Source: Margaritifera margaritifera (taxonomy: Eukaryota > Mollusca > Bivalvia > Unionida > Margaritiferidae). From it: a stretch of 64,000 bases of DNA. Below are positions 22,100-33,609 of the stretch, piece after piece; position 1 is the stretch's first letter, and each line of letters opens with the position of its first letter. The DNA is taken from contig JAQPZY010001626.1 in NCBI GenBank assembly GCA_029931535.1, forward strand, positions 4,335,501-4,399,500, in the 5' to 3' direction. The translations under genes were made by a program, and so were the position numbers. The notes under the pieces were generated by a model. That model made no database searches. It was given only the letters and a program-made list of their open reading frames with translations, and was not told where the DNA came from.

Positions 22100-23430
22100 C
22101 ATATTTGTTTGCAGGATACTGAAGGAGTCATGGTGCCAGTGCACGGAAGCTAGGTGATAGTTTCTGAAAGTCACGGCAGGGGTTCAATTTTCGGTTCCAG
22201 CAAATTACTACTTTCTAGCCAGTTTTAAATAAAAAATAAATACTTTAATTGGTACGCAATTCTATAGTAATTTCTTGTCATGAATATTTGATTTGGAATG
22301 ATTTCTAGTAGTATTTCAGTTCTACAGAGATTGTAAGCAAAATGGAACATTATTTCAAGATTTGTGTGCATAATATTTGTACTTGTCTTTATTTAAGTTT
22401 ACCGATTAAATTTTATATGTGTCAGAGTTTTCAACATTGTCGGTTGTGAATGAAATAGACTTTACTGAGAGTACATATTCTTTGAAAACATACTTTTCCT
22501 TTGTATTGAACTATGTGGCATCACAAAAGGGTAAGTATGGATATAATAATGCTGTTGTTGAAAAGTTTAAATACTGTGTCTCGCTTTGCCTATAGGTATC
22601 AATGCTAATTATCTTATAATTTTCTTCATGAATGATTATGTTGATGACGGTAATTAATAGCAAGAGCCACATACTATTCTATCAAAGAAAATAAACACAA
22701 CATTGTGTTTGAAACAAATAAATAAACAAATATAATGACCGAAAATGACTTCTTATGCTTCACAGCCACGCCATTAAAAAGCATTATCGATTAAGAATTC
22801 ATTGCCCTTATCCAAATTTCCTGCAGAGGACTCTGGTAAAATGAATCCATTGTGAAGAATAATAGCCATTTGTATAAATATATGAAATAATATGTTATTT
22901 ACCATTTTAAAATAATGATTTGAATCAAAATAAAATCATTTTATGTGAAAGATTTCATAATATTAGGAGAAATATTTAAGCTGTTGCAAAGTACTTTAAT
23001 AAAATATATTTAATTGTAATTTAATTTTCAAAAGAAGGCAAAAAATAATAATATCGGTTTGATAACGGGACAGAATCACCTCAATTGCATTGAATAATGC
23101 AAAGTAAATATTTGCTATTCACTTTAATTTAAGCCCATTTTATTGTCAAAATAAAGCAATTTGGGTTGGTCAGCAAATTGTGCAACTTATCTACAATCTT
23201 TCTCATTTCTCAACAGGTGAGGCAGAGAGAGAGACAGAGACAGAGAGAGAGATTAATGCATATTCGCTTGATACACGTGAAACAAAAGAAGTAATATACA
23301 GAACATTTTATTATTGAATCAATCGACCTGTTTCTTTGATGAAATTATGTACATATAGCAACACCTTTCAAATCAAATCGTATGGTATTTACGGAGAACC
23401 ATAAAGTAACAATTCAAAAGTTAATAGTTT
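22100..23430. other. No gene seen; (GA)-rich patch at 23221-23252
   Basis: Very AT-rich sequence with no ORF over 60 codons worth considering and no recognised element. It abuts the 3' end of the minus-strand LINE at about 23430. Confidence 0.55.
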
Positions 23431-23745
23431 TCATTGATTGTGATTAAAAATGTATTTCTTACGTTGAGCCACATACAAGTTACAGTCAAAGAAATAGTTA
23501 GATGCAGTTTCAGGCACCTTTCCACAATTACATAATAACGATTGAATTACATGATGGGCAAATAGGTAATTCTTTAGCACACTAGACTTGTTCTTGATTC
23601 TTGTAATCGAGATATACAATTTTCGTACACCATAATTCGTAATTATACTGTTGAGGCGGTCAATCAGAAATAGGTGAGGGTAACGGTTTGGAAGCTTTAT
23701 TTTTTTCTGGAAGGTTGTTCCAAAGAGTAATAAATGAATGAACAC
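23431..23745 (-). pseudogene. LINE ORF2, C-terminal end (segment 3)
   Basis: The frame ends with AHHVIQSLLCNCGKVPETAS, then NYFFDCNLYVAQRKKY. This is the CxCG...ET..Hy...C zinc-knuckle-like motif found at the C-terminus of many non-LTR retrotransposon ORF2 proteins after the RT domain. The reverse transcriptase of the same element lies upstream in the minus sense (24490-25110), separated by a minisatellite expansion. The element is inactive because of frameshifts and the insertions. Confidence 0.75.
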
Positions 23746-23759
23746 ATGGTTTTCTTGTT

Positions 23760-24045
23760 ATTTCTAATGTAAAATTAGGAATTTTGAAGCTAAAACCATT
23801 TCTTAAGTTATAATTGGTTTGTTTCGTACATTATTGTGGGTAATAAATTGCATACATAGACAGAGCATTGACTAATAATAATTGTGTAAAAGGTATATAA
23901 TTTATGCAATTTTTGCCTTTTACATAATTTTGGCCAACCAGTTTTTAAAAAAATACAAATTGTATATGCTGGTAGCATTATTTAATCCAGTGACAATTCG
24001 TGTTGCTTCTAATTGTAGTTTCATTTTCATCCTATGTGAATTCTC
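23760..24045 (-). other. Probable LINE sequence between RT and C-terminus
   Basis: AT-rich DNA between the two LINE coding segments. No intact motif can be read, but its position between RT and zinc-knuckle blocks on the same strand makes it part of the element. Confidence 0.45.
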
Positions 24046-24047
24046 TT

Positions 24048-24487
24048 ATGTACAACCATCCTGGACAATACAGATAAAAACTTCCTACTCTTATGTACAA
24101 ACACCCTAGACAATACAGATAAAAACTTCCTACTCTTATGTACAAACACCCTAGACAATACAGATAAAAACTTCCTACTTTTATGTACAAACACTCTGTA
24201 CAATACAGATAAAAACTTTCTACTCTTATGTACAAACACCCTAGACAATACAGATAAAAACTTCCTACTCTTATGTACAAACACCCTAGACAATACAGAT
24301 AAAAACTTCCTACTCTTATGTACAAACACCCTAGACAATACAGATAAAAACTTCCTACTTTTATGTACAAACACTCTGTACAATACAGATAAAAACTTTC
24401 TACTCTTATGTACAAACACCCTAGACAATATAGATAAAAACTTCCTACTCTTATGTACAAACACCCTAGACCATACAGATAAAGACT
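24048..24487. repeat. 45-bp minisatellite inside the LINE, about 10 copies
   Basis: Units of TATGTACAAACACCCTAGA plus ACAATACAGATAAAAACTTC plus CTACTCT. A variant unit (ACACTCTGTACAA preceded by CTTTTATG) occurs at 24181 and again at 24361, exactly 180 bases apart. This indicates duplication of a 4-unit block. The unit is a multiple of three, so frames of 142-176 codons stay open on the minus strand; they are repeat products. Confidence 0.95.
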
Positions 24488-24489
24488 TC

Positions 24490-25110
24490 TTACTTATAAT
24501 AAATTGTAATGTCTTGAAAGAACAAATCATTTTTGAAGCAGAGTTGTTTGATGACAATTTCCAATACTACCTAAGGTTGTGCCAAAGAATTTATGACCAT
24601 CTGTGGAACAAAGGGTTTTGTTGCCAAACATGAGATTAGGAAGTGAGGGTGCCAGTTTTGTTGAAAAGCGCATCACATAGGTTTTGCTATAGTTTAACTT
24701 TACTATCCATAGTTAAGACCAGATTCAAAGAGTTTCAAGATCAGTATTTAAGAGAACTTTTTCTATTTCATTTATATTTTCTGGCACATGTGCAAGTGAA
24801 TTATCATCAGCAAATAATCTTGTAATACTAAGCAGATCATCAGCAATATCGGGTATGTACTAGAGAAAAGGTAATGGACCTAAAAGAGATCCCTTTGGAA
24901 CACCTGCTTGAACTGATTTAAATACCGACACCGATAAATATAAACCTATACATTGTTTTCTCTCAGAAAAGGTAAGTTTTAAACCAGTCTAAAAGTGCAT
25001 ATCTAATTCCGTACGCTCTTAATTTGTATAAAATCTCCACAATGCCAAAGTTTGAAAGCATTGGAAATATCACAAAAGCGTCGCATATGTAGTCCTTGTT
25101 AAATAAAAAC
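24490..25110 (-). pseudogene. LINE reverse transcriptase domain (segment 2)
   Basis: Minus-strand frames show the RT core of a non-LTR retrotransposon. A FGIVEILYKLRAYGIRYALL stretch corresponds to the 'L..kL..yGi' block near 24990-25060. QAGVPKGSLLGPLPFL (about 24863-24912) is the GVPQGSvLGPlLF motif. RLFADDNSLAH (24789-24820) is the catalytic FADD box. SGSLNYSKTYVM, about 100 bases further on, matches the 'lN..KT..m.f' block. Stops (for example within the ERKQ block) and the flanking minisatellites show it is dead. It is a Jockey/CR1-like element; the clade is not resolved. Confidence 0.85.
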
Positions 25111-25254
25111 CGAATAAATTTGATGATAAATATCAATTAGTTGGATATAATTACAATAAATAACTCCTCACCAGTATTTATAACGAGACTCATTTTCAGT
25201 AAGATAATTGTATAGGTACTTTCTTAGACTTTTAGCCTTATTACCTTTTCTTGA

Positions 25255-25270
25255 CCCTAACCCTAACCCT
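25255..25270. repeat. Short telomere-like CCCTAA repeat
   Basis: CCCTAACCCTAACCCT, 2.7 units of the animal telomere motif, stands directly at the left edge of the 30-bp minisatellite. It is too short to be a telomere. Confidence 0.85.
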
Positions 25271-26418
25271 ATGGTCATGAAAATTGCAGTTTTCTTGACA
25301 ATGGTCATGATAATTGCAGTTTTCTTGACAACGAACATGATAATTGCAGTTTTCTTGACAATGGTCATGATAATTGCAGTTGTTTTGGAAATGGGCATGA
25401 GAATTGCAGTTTTCTTGACAATGGGCATGATAATTGCCGTTTTCTTGAAAATGGGCATGATAATTGTCGTTTTCTTGAAAATGGGCATGATATGATAATT
25501 GCAGTTTTCTTGAAAATGGGCATGCTAATTGCAGTTTTCTTGAAAATGGGTATGATAATTGCCGTTTTCTTGAAAATGGGTATGCTAATTGCAGTTTTCT
25601 TGAAAATGGGCATGATAATTGCAGTTTTCTTGAACATGGGCACGATAATTGCAGTTTTCTTGAAAATGGGCATGATAATTGCAGTTTTCTTGAAAATGGG
25701 CATGATAATTGCAGTTTTCTTGAACATGGGCACGATAATTGCAGTTTTCTTGAAAATGGGCATGATAATTGCAGTTTTCTTGAAAATGGGCATGATAATT
25801 GCAGTTTTCTTGAACATGGGCACGATAATTGCAGTTTTCTTGAAAATGGGCATGCTAATTGCAGTTTTCTTGAAAATGGGTATGATAATTGCCGTTTTCT
25901 TGAAAATGGGTATGCTAATTGCAGTTTTCTTGAAAATGGGCATGATAATTGCAGTTTTCTTGAACATGGGCACGATAATTGCAGTTTTCTTGAAAATGGG
26001 CATGCTAATTGCAGTTTTCTTGAAGATGGGTATGATAATTGCCGTTTTCTTGAAAATGGGTATGCTAATTGCAGTTTTCTTGAAAATGGGCACGATAATT
26101 GCAGTTTTCTTGAACATGGGCACGATAATTGCAGTTTTCTTGAAAATGGGTATGATAATTGCAGTTTTCTTGAAAATGGGCATGATAATTGCAGTTTTCT
26201 TGAACATGGGCACGATAATTGCAGTTTTCTTGAAAATGGGCATGATAATTGCAGTTTTCTTGAAAATGGGCATGATAATTGCAGTTTTCTTGAACATGGG
26301 CACGATAATTGCAGTTTTCTTGAAAATGGGCATGCTAATTGCAGTTTTCTTGAAGATGGGCATGATAATTGCAGTTTTCTTGAACATGGGCACGATAATT
26401 GCAGTTTTCTTCGATGTT
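25271..26418. repeat. 30-bp minisatellite inside the LINE, about 38 copies
   Basis: Units of ATGATAATTGCAGTTTTCTT plus GAAAATGGGC with strict 30-base period. Variants (CATGAT, CACGAT, CATGCT, TATGAT; GAAA or GAAC) are ordered in recurring blocks, showing higher-order structure. The first five units use GACAATGGTC and are the most diverged. Because 30 is a multiple of three, frames of 318 and 356 codons stay open on plus and minus strands. These are artefacts of the repeat. Confidence 0.97.
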
Positions 26419-26639
26419 AGGGAGGAATTGTTCAATCAAGTATGCTAAGAGGTTTACAAATCACAGAATCTGTGCCTGACTAATTTGTCATAATCACTTG
26501 TCATATGAGTTTGAATACTATTTTAACATCAGGAATATCATGTTCTACATATTTATAAACTTATGATTTCGATTCGTTCTGGTCTGAAATTCAACATAAG
26601 TATAATCTGTACTTGATATTGAAGCAAAGAAATCATTCA

Positions 26640-27110
26640 AACAGGTCGTCGTTTCAAAATCTGAAAAATATTAAGTTTTATACCTATCATCAGATTTAGA
26701 TTTTATAAGAAGGAAAAATGGATGGAAAAGGAGTTATCTTTGAACAAACGTCTTGTTAATATCCAGTATTCTTTATAACAATAACCAAGTTTATCATTAT
26801 TTGCATAACTTGCAAGAAATTGTTCTTTTGCATATTATTTAAGATTTTTTAGCAACGTTTTTGTTATATCTTTATACATTTTCCATTCATTGGGGTAACC
26901 ACCTTTTATTGCCTGTTCTTCAGGCGGTCCCTTCGTCTTCTTAATTTTCAAATAAGGCTGCCATACCAAGGTTTATCATTTGGCGTGTTTCTGACAGCTT
27001 TTCTTGGAATAAATAGCGTTGCTTTTTTAAGGAATATAGAGGTAAACAGGTCGGCTGCTGATTCGATATACTGAGCAGAAATGAAATCCTTCCAATCAAT
27101 GGCCTATACA
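26640..27110 (-). pseudogene. LINE ORF2 linker upstream of RT (segment 1)
   Basis: Minus frames read AADLFTSIFLKKATLFIPRK, then NDKPWYGSL and LRRRRDRLKN, followed by WKMYKDITKTLLKN. This is the 'iP.k.....kPWy...l...r..RdrL' region that joins the endonuclease to the RT in Jockey/CR1-like ORF2 proteins. It is on the same strand and in the right order relative to the RT at 24490-25110, so the 30-bp array has expanded within one LINE copy. The endonuclease itself was not recognised upstream. Confidence 0.7.
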
Positions 27111-27114
27111 ATAT

Positions 27115-28002
27115 TAATAAATGAGTATAATTCTTTTTTTAACCGTCATGGTTATCTCACTATGTCATATATGTATCGGAGGCATACATGTTACAAGGTA
27201 GAAGGATATGTCACATACATGTCACAAGGTAGAAGGATATGCCACATACATAGCTGATTATTCAATTTTCCAATACTTAAAAAAACTTCAGACTGTCGTT
27301 TAAAATCAGAATTTGAGGAGGTGTTTATCTTACATTTGATTAAAATTAATGACCTTGATAGTGTTTACCAGATCTTGTAATCACATACATATTCATATAC
27401 AGGGATATTTCTCTGGCACATATTAGGAAAGAATCCTTAAGGTAGTTTGCATTTTATATTTGTTCTCTAAAATAACGGTGTGCTTATAAAACAATAAATT
27501 AATTAAATATTTACTAATCATTGACAATCAGTTTCTTATTTTATAAATGATTTTCTGATAGAAGAAAGCATCCTCTGATAAAACGATATTGTCTTAAAGT
27601 ATAGAATGAAATGTTTAGTTTGACAATACTTGATTTGTTTCATATAGTAAATCATTTTTGTATTGTTTTTGTATTATAGAAAATATTTTCTGAAAAGGTC
27701 AGTTTTAAACTGTATTTTTCTCTTTTTATGTGATACTTCTGGGGAAGAGTAATTTTGTCATTTATTCCTACAAATGCGACTTGTGAAGACATGCGACTTG
27801 TAAAGACATGCGAATTATGAAGACATAGACTGGAGTTTTGGGATGCTGTTTGCACCACGGCGTATGTTTTTTAGATACAGATTATAGTGATCCGCCTTTT
27901 TACGCCGACTAGGATGGTGCACGATTTGAAAATGCACGCATGTTGCAATTATTCCTTTCACATGATCCTTGTCTTCCAAAAGAGGCACAATTAGATTGAA
28001 GT

Positions 28003-28081
<79 letters not shown>

Positions 28082-29110
28082 TTGTTACATTTAAAGAAAT
28101 AGTCTCGAGTCGGAGATACACAAAAGCGGTGTGAATGTGACGAGGGAATGACCGCTCGTTAAATTCAGAAGGCAGTATATCGGTCAGTCATAAAGACTCC
28201 ACGGGCAGCAATACAGAATAAAAATAAGTCTGTTGATTTCAGTAGAGACTATAGTGTCCACTGCAAACGACATCCTTCATAGACCGTGTTAAGGCGATGT
28301 CCTTTATAGCGGTGTTTTACAGACCTCCCGTCCACTCCGCTTAAGGTGTTTTAGGTTTTGTCCCGTTGGTGCGTCGTTGGATGCGACGTTATTTGTCTTG
28401 CTGTTTGATTTGGGATGTTTTGCTAATAGTCTGTGCCTACATCTTTATAGTTATTGTTTCATTGGTACAAATCCTTGTTTTTTGCATAAATACAGGACAT
28501 TATAAGCTAGTTCTGTAAAGACACCTTTTTGGCACACTGAAGACTTTAGGACTATTATTGTGTGATGCTACATGCTTCCTGATCTAAACCATCGTGTCTC
28601 TCTTTGCTTGGATTTTGCACCTTACATGGATTAATGGGTGGGGACGTAATACAGTAGCCATCAAAGAGGTCAACCATAACATGCAAAATGAAGAAATTTC
28701 CATCACGTAGTCTATCATAGACATAAATAATTAATTTTCTGTTGTACACAGGCCCGTCGCCGGCAAAGAAAAAGTGGTACGCCTATTTAAATATAATGCT
28801 GGGAAGGGGGTGTTTGGTCCTTGCTAGATGCCTTCTTCTCTAAGATCTCCTTTAATGTAAGGTAAAGTGCAGTAGTCCGATATGGGTATTTCGAATTCAC
28901 CAAACCTTCGCTTTATTGATGTATAGAAGCTTTCAATGGTGGAAACTTTTCAGCCGAAAGAAAGAACTATCAAATAAATTAATTCAATAAGGAAAGAAAG
29001 AAAGAAAAATGTACAAAAAACCTTGTGCTGGTTTTATGAATCGCTATCGCAAATCCCACGCTTTTCGTTACCTATTCCCCATCCCCCATCTGGCCAATAC
29101 CCGATCCTAC
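27115..29110. other. No gene seen; (TA)n at 28009-28080
   Basis: AT-rich to mixed sequence. It holds a duplicated ACATACATGTCACAAGGTAG-type motif at 27180-27250, a 36-unit TA tract at 28009-28080, and CAGGCCCGTCGCCGG at 28750-28764, which resembles one end of a DNA transposon but has no matching opposite end. No exon recognised. Confidence 0.5.
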
Positions 29111-29121
29111 ACGACAATAAC

Positions 29122-30673
29122 CAGGGGTGAAACGATACACCTCTGCCACGCATCGATACGATTCTCGATACACAGCCTACGATACGATACATAATCGATA
29201 CATATATCAACTTCATGGTCTTTTCATCTTTAGAATGTCTGTCAGTTGTAGGGTGGTGCCATTTGTTTGTGTTGACATATAGGGTGTATTTCCAGTATGC
29301 AGATTACAAACAAACATAGACTTATCATCTGTTCATATGCCATTTTCATCCTTGACAAGATTTTTAAAAAATACTTCTAAACAGACTAGCTGTTAGTGAT
29401 TTGTATTCATCCTTTTAGGCCATTTCAGGCTGCTTCATTCGATCATATGCATGACTCATCCTGGTCACCGCGCCCTTTGTTTTACATTGAATGGATACTT
29501 TTTTAAAACATCTTATTGCCAGTTTCATGTCTTCACTTAAATTTGAAGAAATTACGGTGTTATCTTCAAAACAGAAAAAACAGTGCAATTTCCTTGTGCA
29601 AGGAAATTTTTATCTTGAACAAATCCGAGTGTGGGAGCGGAAATGACTAATAGCCGAATCCTTCACATTTGTACTTCCTGCAGATGCAAATCAACTGCCG
29701 CGGTCACAGACATTTGTTTATGTTAGTGAAAAAGGAAATTATTAACAACACCCACTCCCTTTCTACAAATTGACGAGGTGGCTATAAATCGTGGAGTTCG
29801 GAATCTGCCCTCTTGCCGATTCTGTGCTATTATTTTTTTATTTTTTTATTTTTTTTTATCCCATCGGCAGGTTCGGTCGCTGATTACATATATCAACGTA
29901 AAAGGAGATATTCCAAACTTATTCCCCATGTACGATTTAAGTACTTTACACATATCATTTAATAGTCACTTTTGTGTGAAGTTTCTCTGTTGCTTTGTGT
30001 CTATTTGGATAGAGTTTGGATGCCAATATTTCCGGTATGTCACGCAGTGAACACGCTACAGTTAGTTATTATTGGTAGTTATTGTTTTACCCTGGACTTG
30101 AACAAACAATAACCACTAATCTGAATTGCATGTAACACTGCGTGACACACCGGATGTGTAGCCTTCAATTCGATCCAAGTAGACAAGATGCGATGCAACA
30201 GATAAATTTCGCGTAAAGGTGGTTATTAAATGATCAGTAAAGTACTTAAATAATACATAGGGAAGAAATCTGCAATGTCTTCTTTCCGTAGATATATGTT
30301 ATCAGTGACTGAAGATGCAGACGAAATAAACTGATTAGCATGGAATTGGGGCGGGAGAAGGGGGCAGATTTAGAACCACGTGAGTTAGTCACCTTTTTTT
30401 AATTTGTAGAAGGCGAGTGGGTGTTGTCAATTGCTTTTATTTTTTACTGACAGAAATGAGTGATTGTACTTGCTACGGCTGTCTCAGATGAATTCTTAAT
30501 GTAAAGAATGAAAAGGCAAATGCCTAATAATTATTCACGACTGCGGAAGATTAAAGTAACTTGCATAGGTTAAGTATCGTTTTGTATCGATTATTCCCCT
30601 CTTGTATCGATATGGGTATCGATATAGAAAAAGTATCGATACATCGATGTATCGATTAATCGTTTCACCTCTC
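29122..30673. mobile_element. Non-autonomous hAT-like DNA transposon with 8-bp target duplication
   Basis: The element is flanked by a perfect 8-bp direct repeat ACAATAAC (29114-29121 and 30674-30681). It begins CAGGGGTGAAACGATAC and ends CGTTTCACCTCTC, giving imperfect terminal inverted repeats of about 13 bp that fit the hAT pattern. Both subterminal regions are crowded with TATCGATAC-type motifs, likely transposase-binding sites. There is no transposase ORF; the 90-codon ORF at 29778-30050 lies in a palindrome arm. An 8-bp target duplication plus CAGGG(G)TG ends are diagnostic of hAT; the subfamily is unknown. Confidence 0.88.
29743..30430. repeat. Long internal palindrome of the hAT-like element
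   Basis: The left arm (29743-30088) and right arm (30102-30430) are inverted copies. Examples are AACAACACCCACTCCCTTCT-like sequence at 29745 against the complement near 30405-30430, ATTTAAGTACTTTAC at 29934 against its complement near 30240, and GTCACGCAGTG at 30039 against CACTGCGTGAC at 30136. Only about 13 bases separate the innermost arms (TTGGTAGTTATTGTTT and AACAAACAATAACCA). Transcripts would fold into a hairpin of over 300 bp, with mismatches. Confidence 0.88.
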
Positions 30674-30718
30674 ACAATAACCCTAGGATCATAAACTAAA
30701 TCCGATAAAGTTTAGTAT

Positions 30719-30950
30719 ATGCCTCCCAAGATAACACTGTATATAAAAGCGTGGTCAAAGAAGTTAAAAATGTTTGTATATTTTGTCTTCGACCCTCTTA
30801 AAAGAACCCCATTGAAGGAGACACAAACTAATGTCCAACGTGCCAATGGTTACCCCAGAGACAAGATAACTACCATGTTTCGTGAATATCCACCTAACAG
30901 TTTAGGAAAGATGTAATGCAGTAACGGACAGACGGACGAATAAACAAATT
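30719..30950 (+). repeat. Dispersed repeat R2 (GGACGGACGAA tail), copy 2
   Basis: Ends with AACGGACAGACGGACGAATA, like the end of the copy at 20719-21025. It starts about 45 bases after the hAT target duplication. Similarity of the bodies is weak by eye, so shared ancestry rests on the tail. Confidence 0.4.
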
Positions 30951-30959
30951 AGTTGTGTC

Positions 30960-31730
30960 CTTGGCGCCAAATCGTGGGGGTAACAATTTTGTCCATTCGC
31001 CAGTATGATAGTTGCCAGAAATCTAGTAAAGTTAACTCCTTTCGAGGACGTAAACAATATATAAAAATGCATTTATTAAGAAATGTATTCTGTCGACAGG
31101 CGTTTGATGTATTTTTTTAGATGATGTTCGAATTTAGTATTGAGTGTGAAATATCTGAATCCCGATCACTGGAAAGTAGTTGATTTATATACATGCTGGG
31201 AGTGGAAATCGGTTAAACTGCAGATGATCAAGTTATAGTTGAAGCGTAATCACAAAATTGAATGTCTACAATTATTCGAGCTGGCTTATTGTCTGCCTCT
31301 GCGCAACTTGTATCGATTTTTGGAAAGCACGATTCTCGTTGATGTGAGGCGCACACTATATATTCACTCAGATATTGCTGGATCCTGCACCTAGGCGCCA
31401 GCATCGCGAATCGGTCGGATGGCTGCATTAAAATATATGGGGCATTGGTGTTTTAACGTTCAACACAGCTGATTTTGGGTTCTATTTCTGCGCGTGTAAA
31501 GGGTGGTTTAAATAGACCTGTTGAAGGTTTGGAGGCCCCGTGGGAACTTGCCTTTTCAGAGAACGATGGGATGGGTTCTGAGCATAGATCTACCAACATT
31601 CATTTCACACTGTCGAATCACAAACCTTACTCAGTTTTTTAAATCCAGGTACACGTTTTTTGAGAAATGTTGATGTTTATAAAATCTCCAGCTAGATCTA
31701 ATAATAAAGAGAAAAAGAGGGTCTGTTTCA
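30960..31730. other. No gene seen
   Basis: AT-rich to mixed sequence with no exon, RNA gene or element that I can identify. Confidence 0.45.
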
Positions 31731-31734
31731 TTGC

Positions 31735-32010
31735 CATGATCAAGAATGGGTCTTGCCACGACTTGGTGGAGTGGAGGGTTGGATAGTACAGATGGAACTG
31801 TGGCATGCAGAGGGTGGACAAAGAGTTGCATGCTGTAATGCTTTCCATCGATTTCGGGGCTCTTGGTCACGTGATATGGATGCTGATAAAATATTTATAG
31901 GTTGCCGCCACAGTGCTCCTTCATGCAACTGGATGTTTGTTGCAGAGAAATCGTATAAACTTAATACGGTGGAGTACGACTTTTGGATCATCCATTGCTT
32001 ATTCATGTTG
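31735..32010. other. Unassigned higher-GC coding-like patch
   Basis: A 275-bp patch of near-balanced base composition is open on both strands: a 90-codon plus frame, and minus frames of 79 and 88 codons with LHEGALWRQPINILSAS and SACHSSICTIQPSTPP. Composition differs from the flanks, but no domain, start context or splice site is convincing. It may be a dispersed-repeat remnant or a lone exon. Confidence 0.3.
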
Positions 32011-32014
32011 CAAT

Positions 32015-33505
32015 TGAATCTGTAGGTTTGAATATAAGTATAGTCAATCCTACAAGACCTATTGCGCGCTAATTTCCGTATTTGTTAATCAGTCTACTAC
32101 TAAGTTTTATTTATTTACGTAAACTAAGCTAAAAAAAACTAAACTTTTTAACGATATTTTGTCTTGTGAACCTTACCATACACGATTTCAGTTAGAAATC
32201 TGTTCCAGAACTTCTGTTAGAGAAAAGTAAAAATAAATTTTTTAAGTTTCTTCAAAACGTATCCAGCAAAAGTACAGTAAGGTAATGAAAAAGGGACTTT
32301 CACCCTATGTAAGTATATTTGATTTGTGTAACTTGGCATACATAACCTATTCATGTCACAGTAAACTACTGATTCATATTGCAATTAAATTATTCTTCTA
32401 CTTATTCTAACATGTAAAGCAGAGATACTGTCCTCTTAATTTTAAACAACGGTCGCATGGTAACATCGGAGGACATCAATGAATGGCATTTCACAAATTA
32501 ATGAACTTAAACGAGCGTAAATAATATAAATATTCGCTTAGCAAATTATGATTTCTGTTTAAGAGTACTTATTATTAATATATTTTAAAATCTATGTGAA
32601 AGTGACGTAGCGAGTTTATATATACATATTGGTTCAAAGCTAACAAAGCAGGCGACTTTGTTAACTGAAACGTAACTTAGTATTCGTACACTCTTTAATG
32701 TTGCAAATATTATCATTTTAGGACTAAGCCCGGACGACCTTTGTCATTTATCTCTCACAGAGGACTCATTTTGCTATGAGGAAGTTTTTCTCTTTTTTGC
32801 CTGCAGAGCTATTTTGGTATTATCGTGAATAAAAATATTTCGTATTTGCTATTTAAAAAAAAAAAAATAAACCTACACCGACAAATATCAGGATTATGTG
32901 ACAGTCTTTATAGTTCTGAAAGACCATCCGAAATTATTTATTTACAGTATTTACACTATAGCAATTCAATTTTTATAAATTTTATACTATGTGGAAGGAA
33001 CTATATATGTATCTAAGTCTCTAATTTGTGGTTGCTAACAGACCTTCAAAAAGTACAACCGAGTTCCTTGTACCATTGTAATGCAGTTTTGGAAGAATAC
33101 GTCGTAAACGTAGATATCATTGATCCATTGCCTTCTTGAAAGATGGTCGGCTGTGTAATAAAGTCGAGAATGGAATAAACATTTAGTTTTGATCATTAAG
33201 GATTTGCAGATATGCAATAGAAATCTTCTAATGTAGTTTACAAGCTGATATGATTAATCAATTTATCCTCCTCCGCTATTTAATATTGCTCTGGTAGTGT
33301 CAGTAGAATGAGAATTCTGTCAATAGAGAAAGAGGAAGACAAGAAGATCGAGTAGCAGACGAGAAAATCAATTAGAAAAACCCTTCAACGACGTACTTTG
33401 AGTATTGTCTTTTATAAGAACACAGATAATCAGAGAAAAGTCGTTGGATTCATTATCGGCTTAACATAGATCCAAAGTTGTTTTTTTCCGTGGAAAAGGT
33501 GAATT
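32015..33505. other. No gene seen
   Basis: AT-rich sequence without recognisable exons. A short poly-A run lies at 32855-32868. Confidence 0.5.
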
Positions 33506-33507
33506 GA

Positions 33508-33602
33508 AATGAAACAAGTGGCTAGGACAAACACAAGTGGTTAAGACAAAAACAAGTGGCTAGGACAAACACAAGTGACTAAGACAAACACAAGCGGCTC
33601 TT
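33508..33602. repeat. 19-bp tandem repeat, about 5 copies
   Basis: Units of AAGTGGCTAGGACAAACAC with G/A and C/T changes (for example AAGTGGTTAAGACAAAAAC). Confidence 0.9.
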
Positions 33603-33609
33603 GTCTTAC

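Noticed and set aside
24027..24557. 176- and 142-codon ORFs with regular repeats
   Set aside because: Products of the 45-bp minisatellite within a dead LINE.
25255..25270. Telomere
   Set aside because: Only 2.7 CCCTAA units inside continuous chromosomal sequence.
25365..26448. ORFs of 356 (minus) and 318 (plus) codons
   Set aside because: They are translations of a 30-bp minisatellite on both strands; frames stay open only because the unit is a multiple of three without stops.
28750..28764. DNA-transposon end CAGGCCCGTCGCCGG
   Set aside because: No matching inverted end or target duplication could be found within several kilobases.
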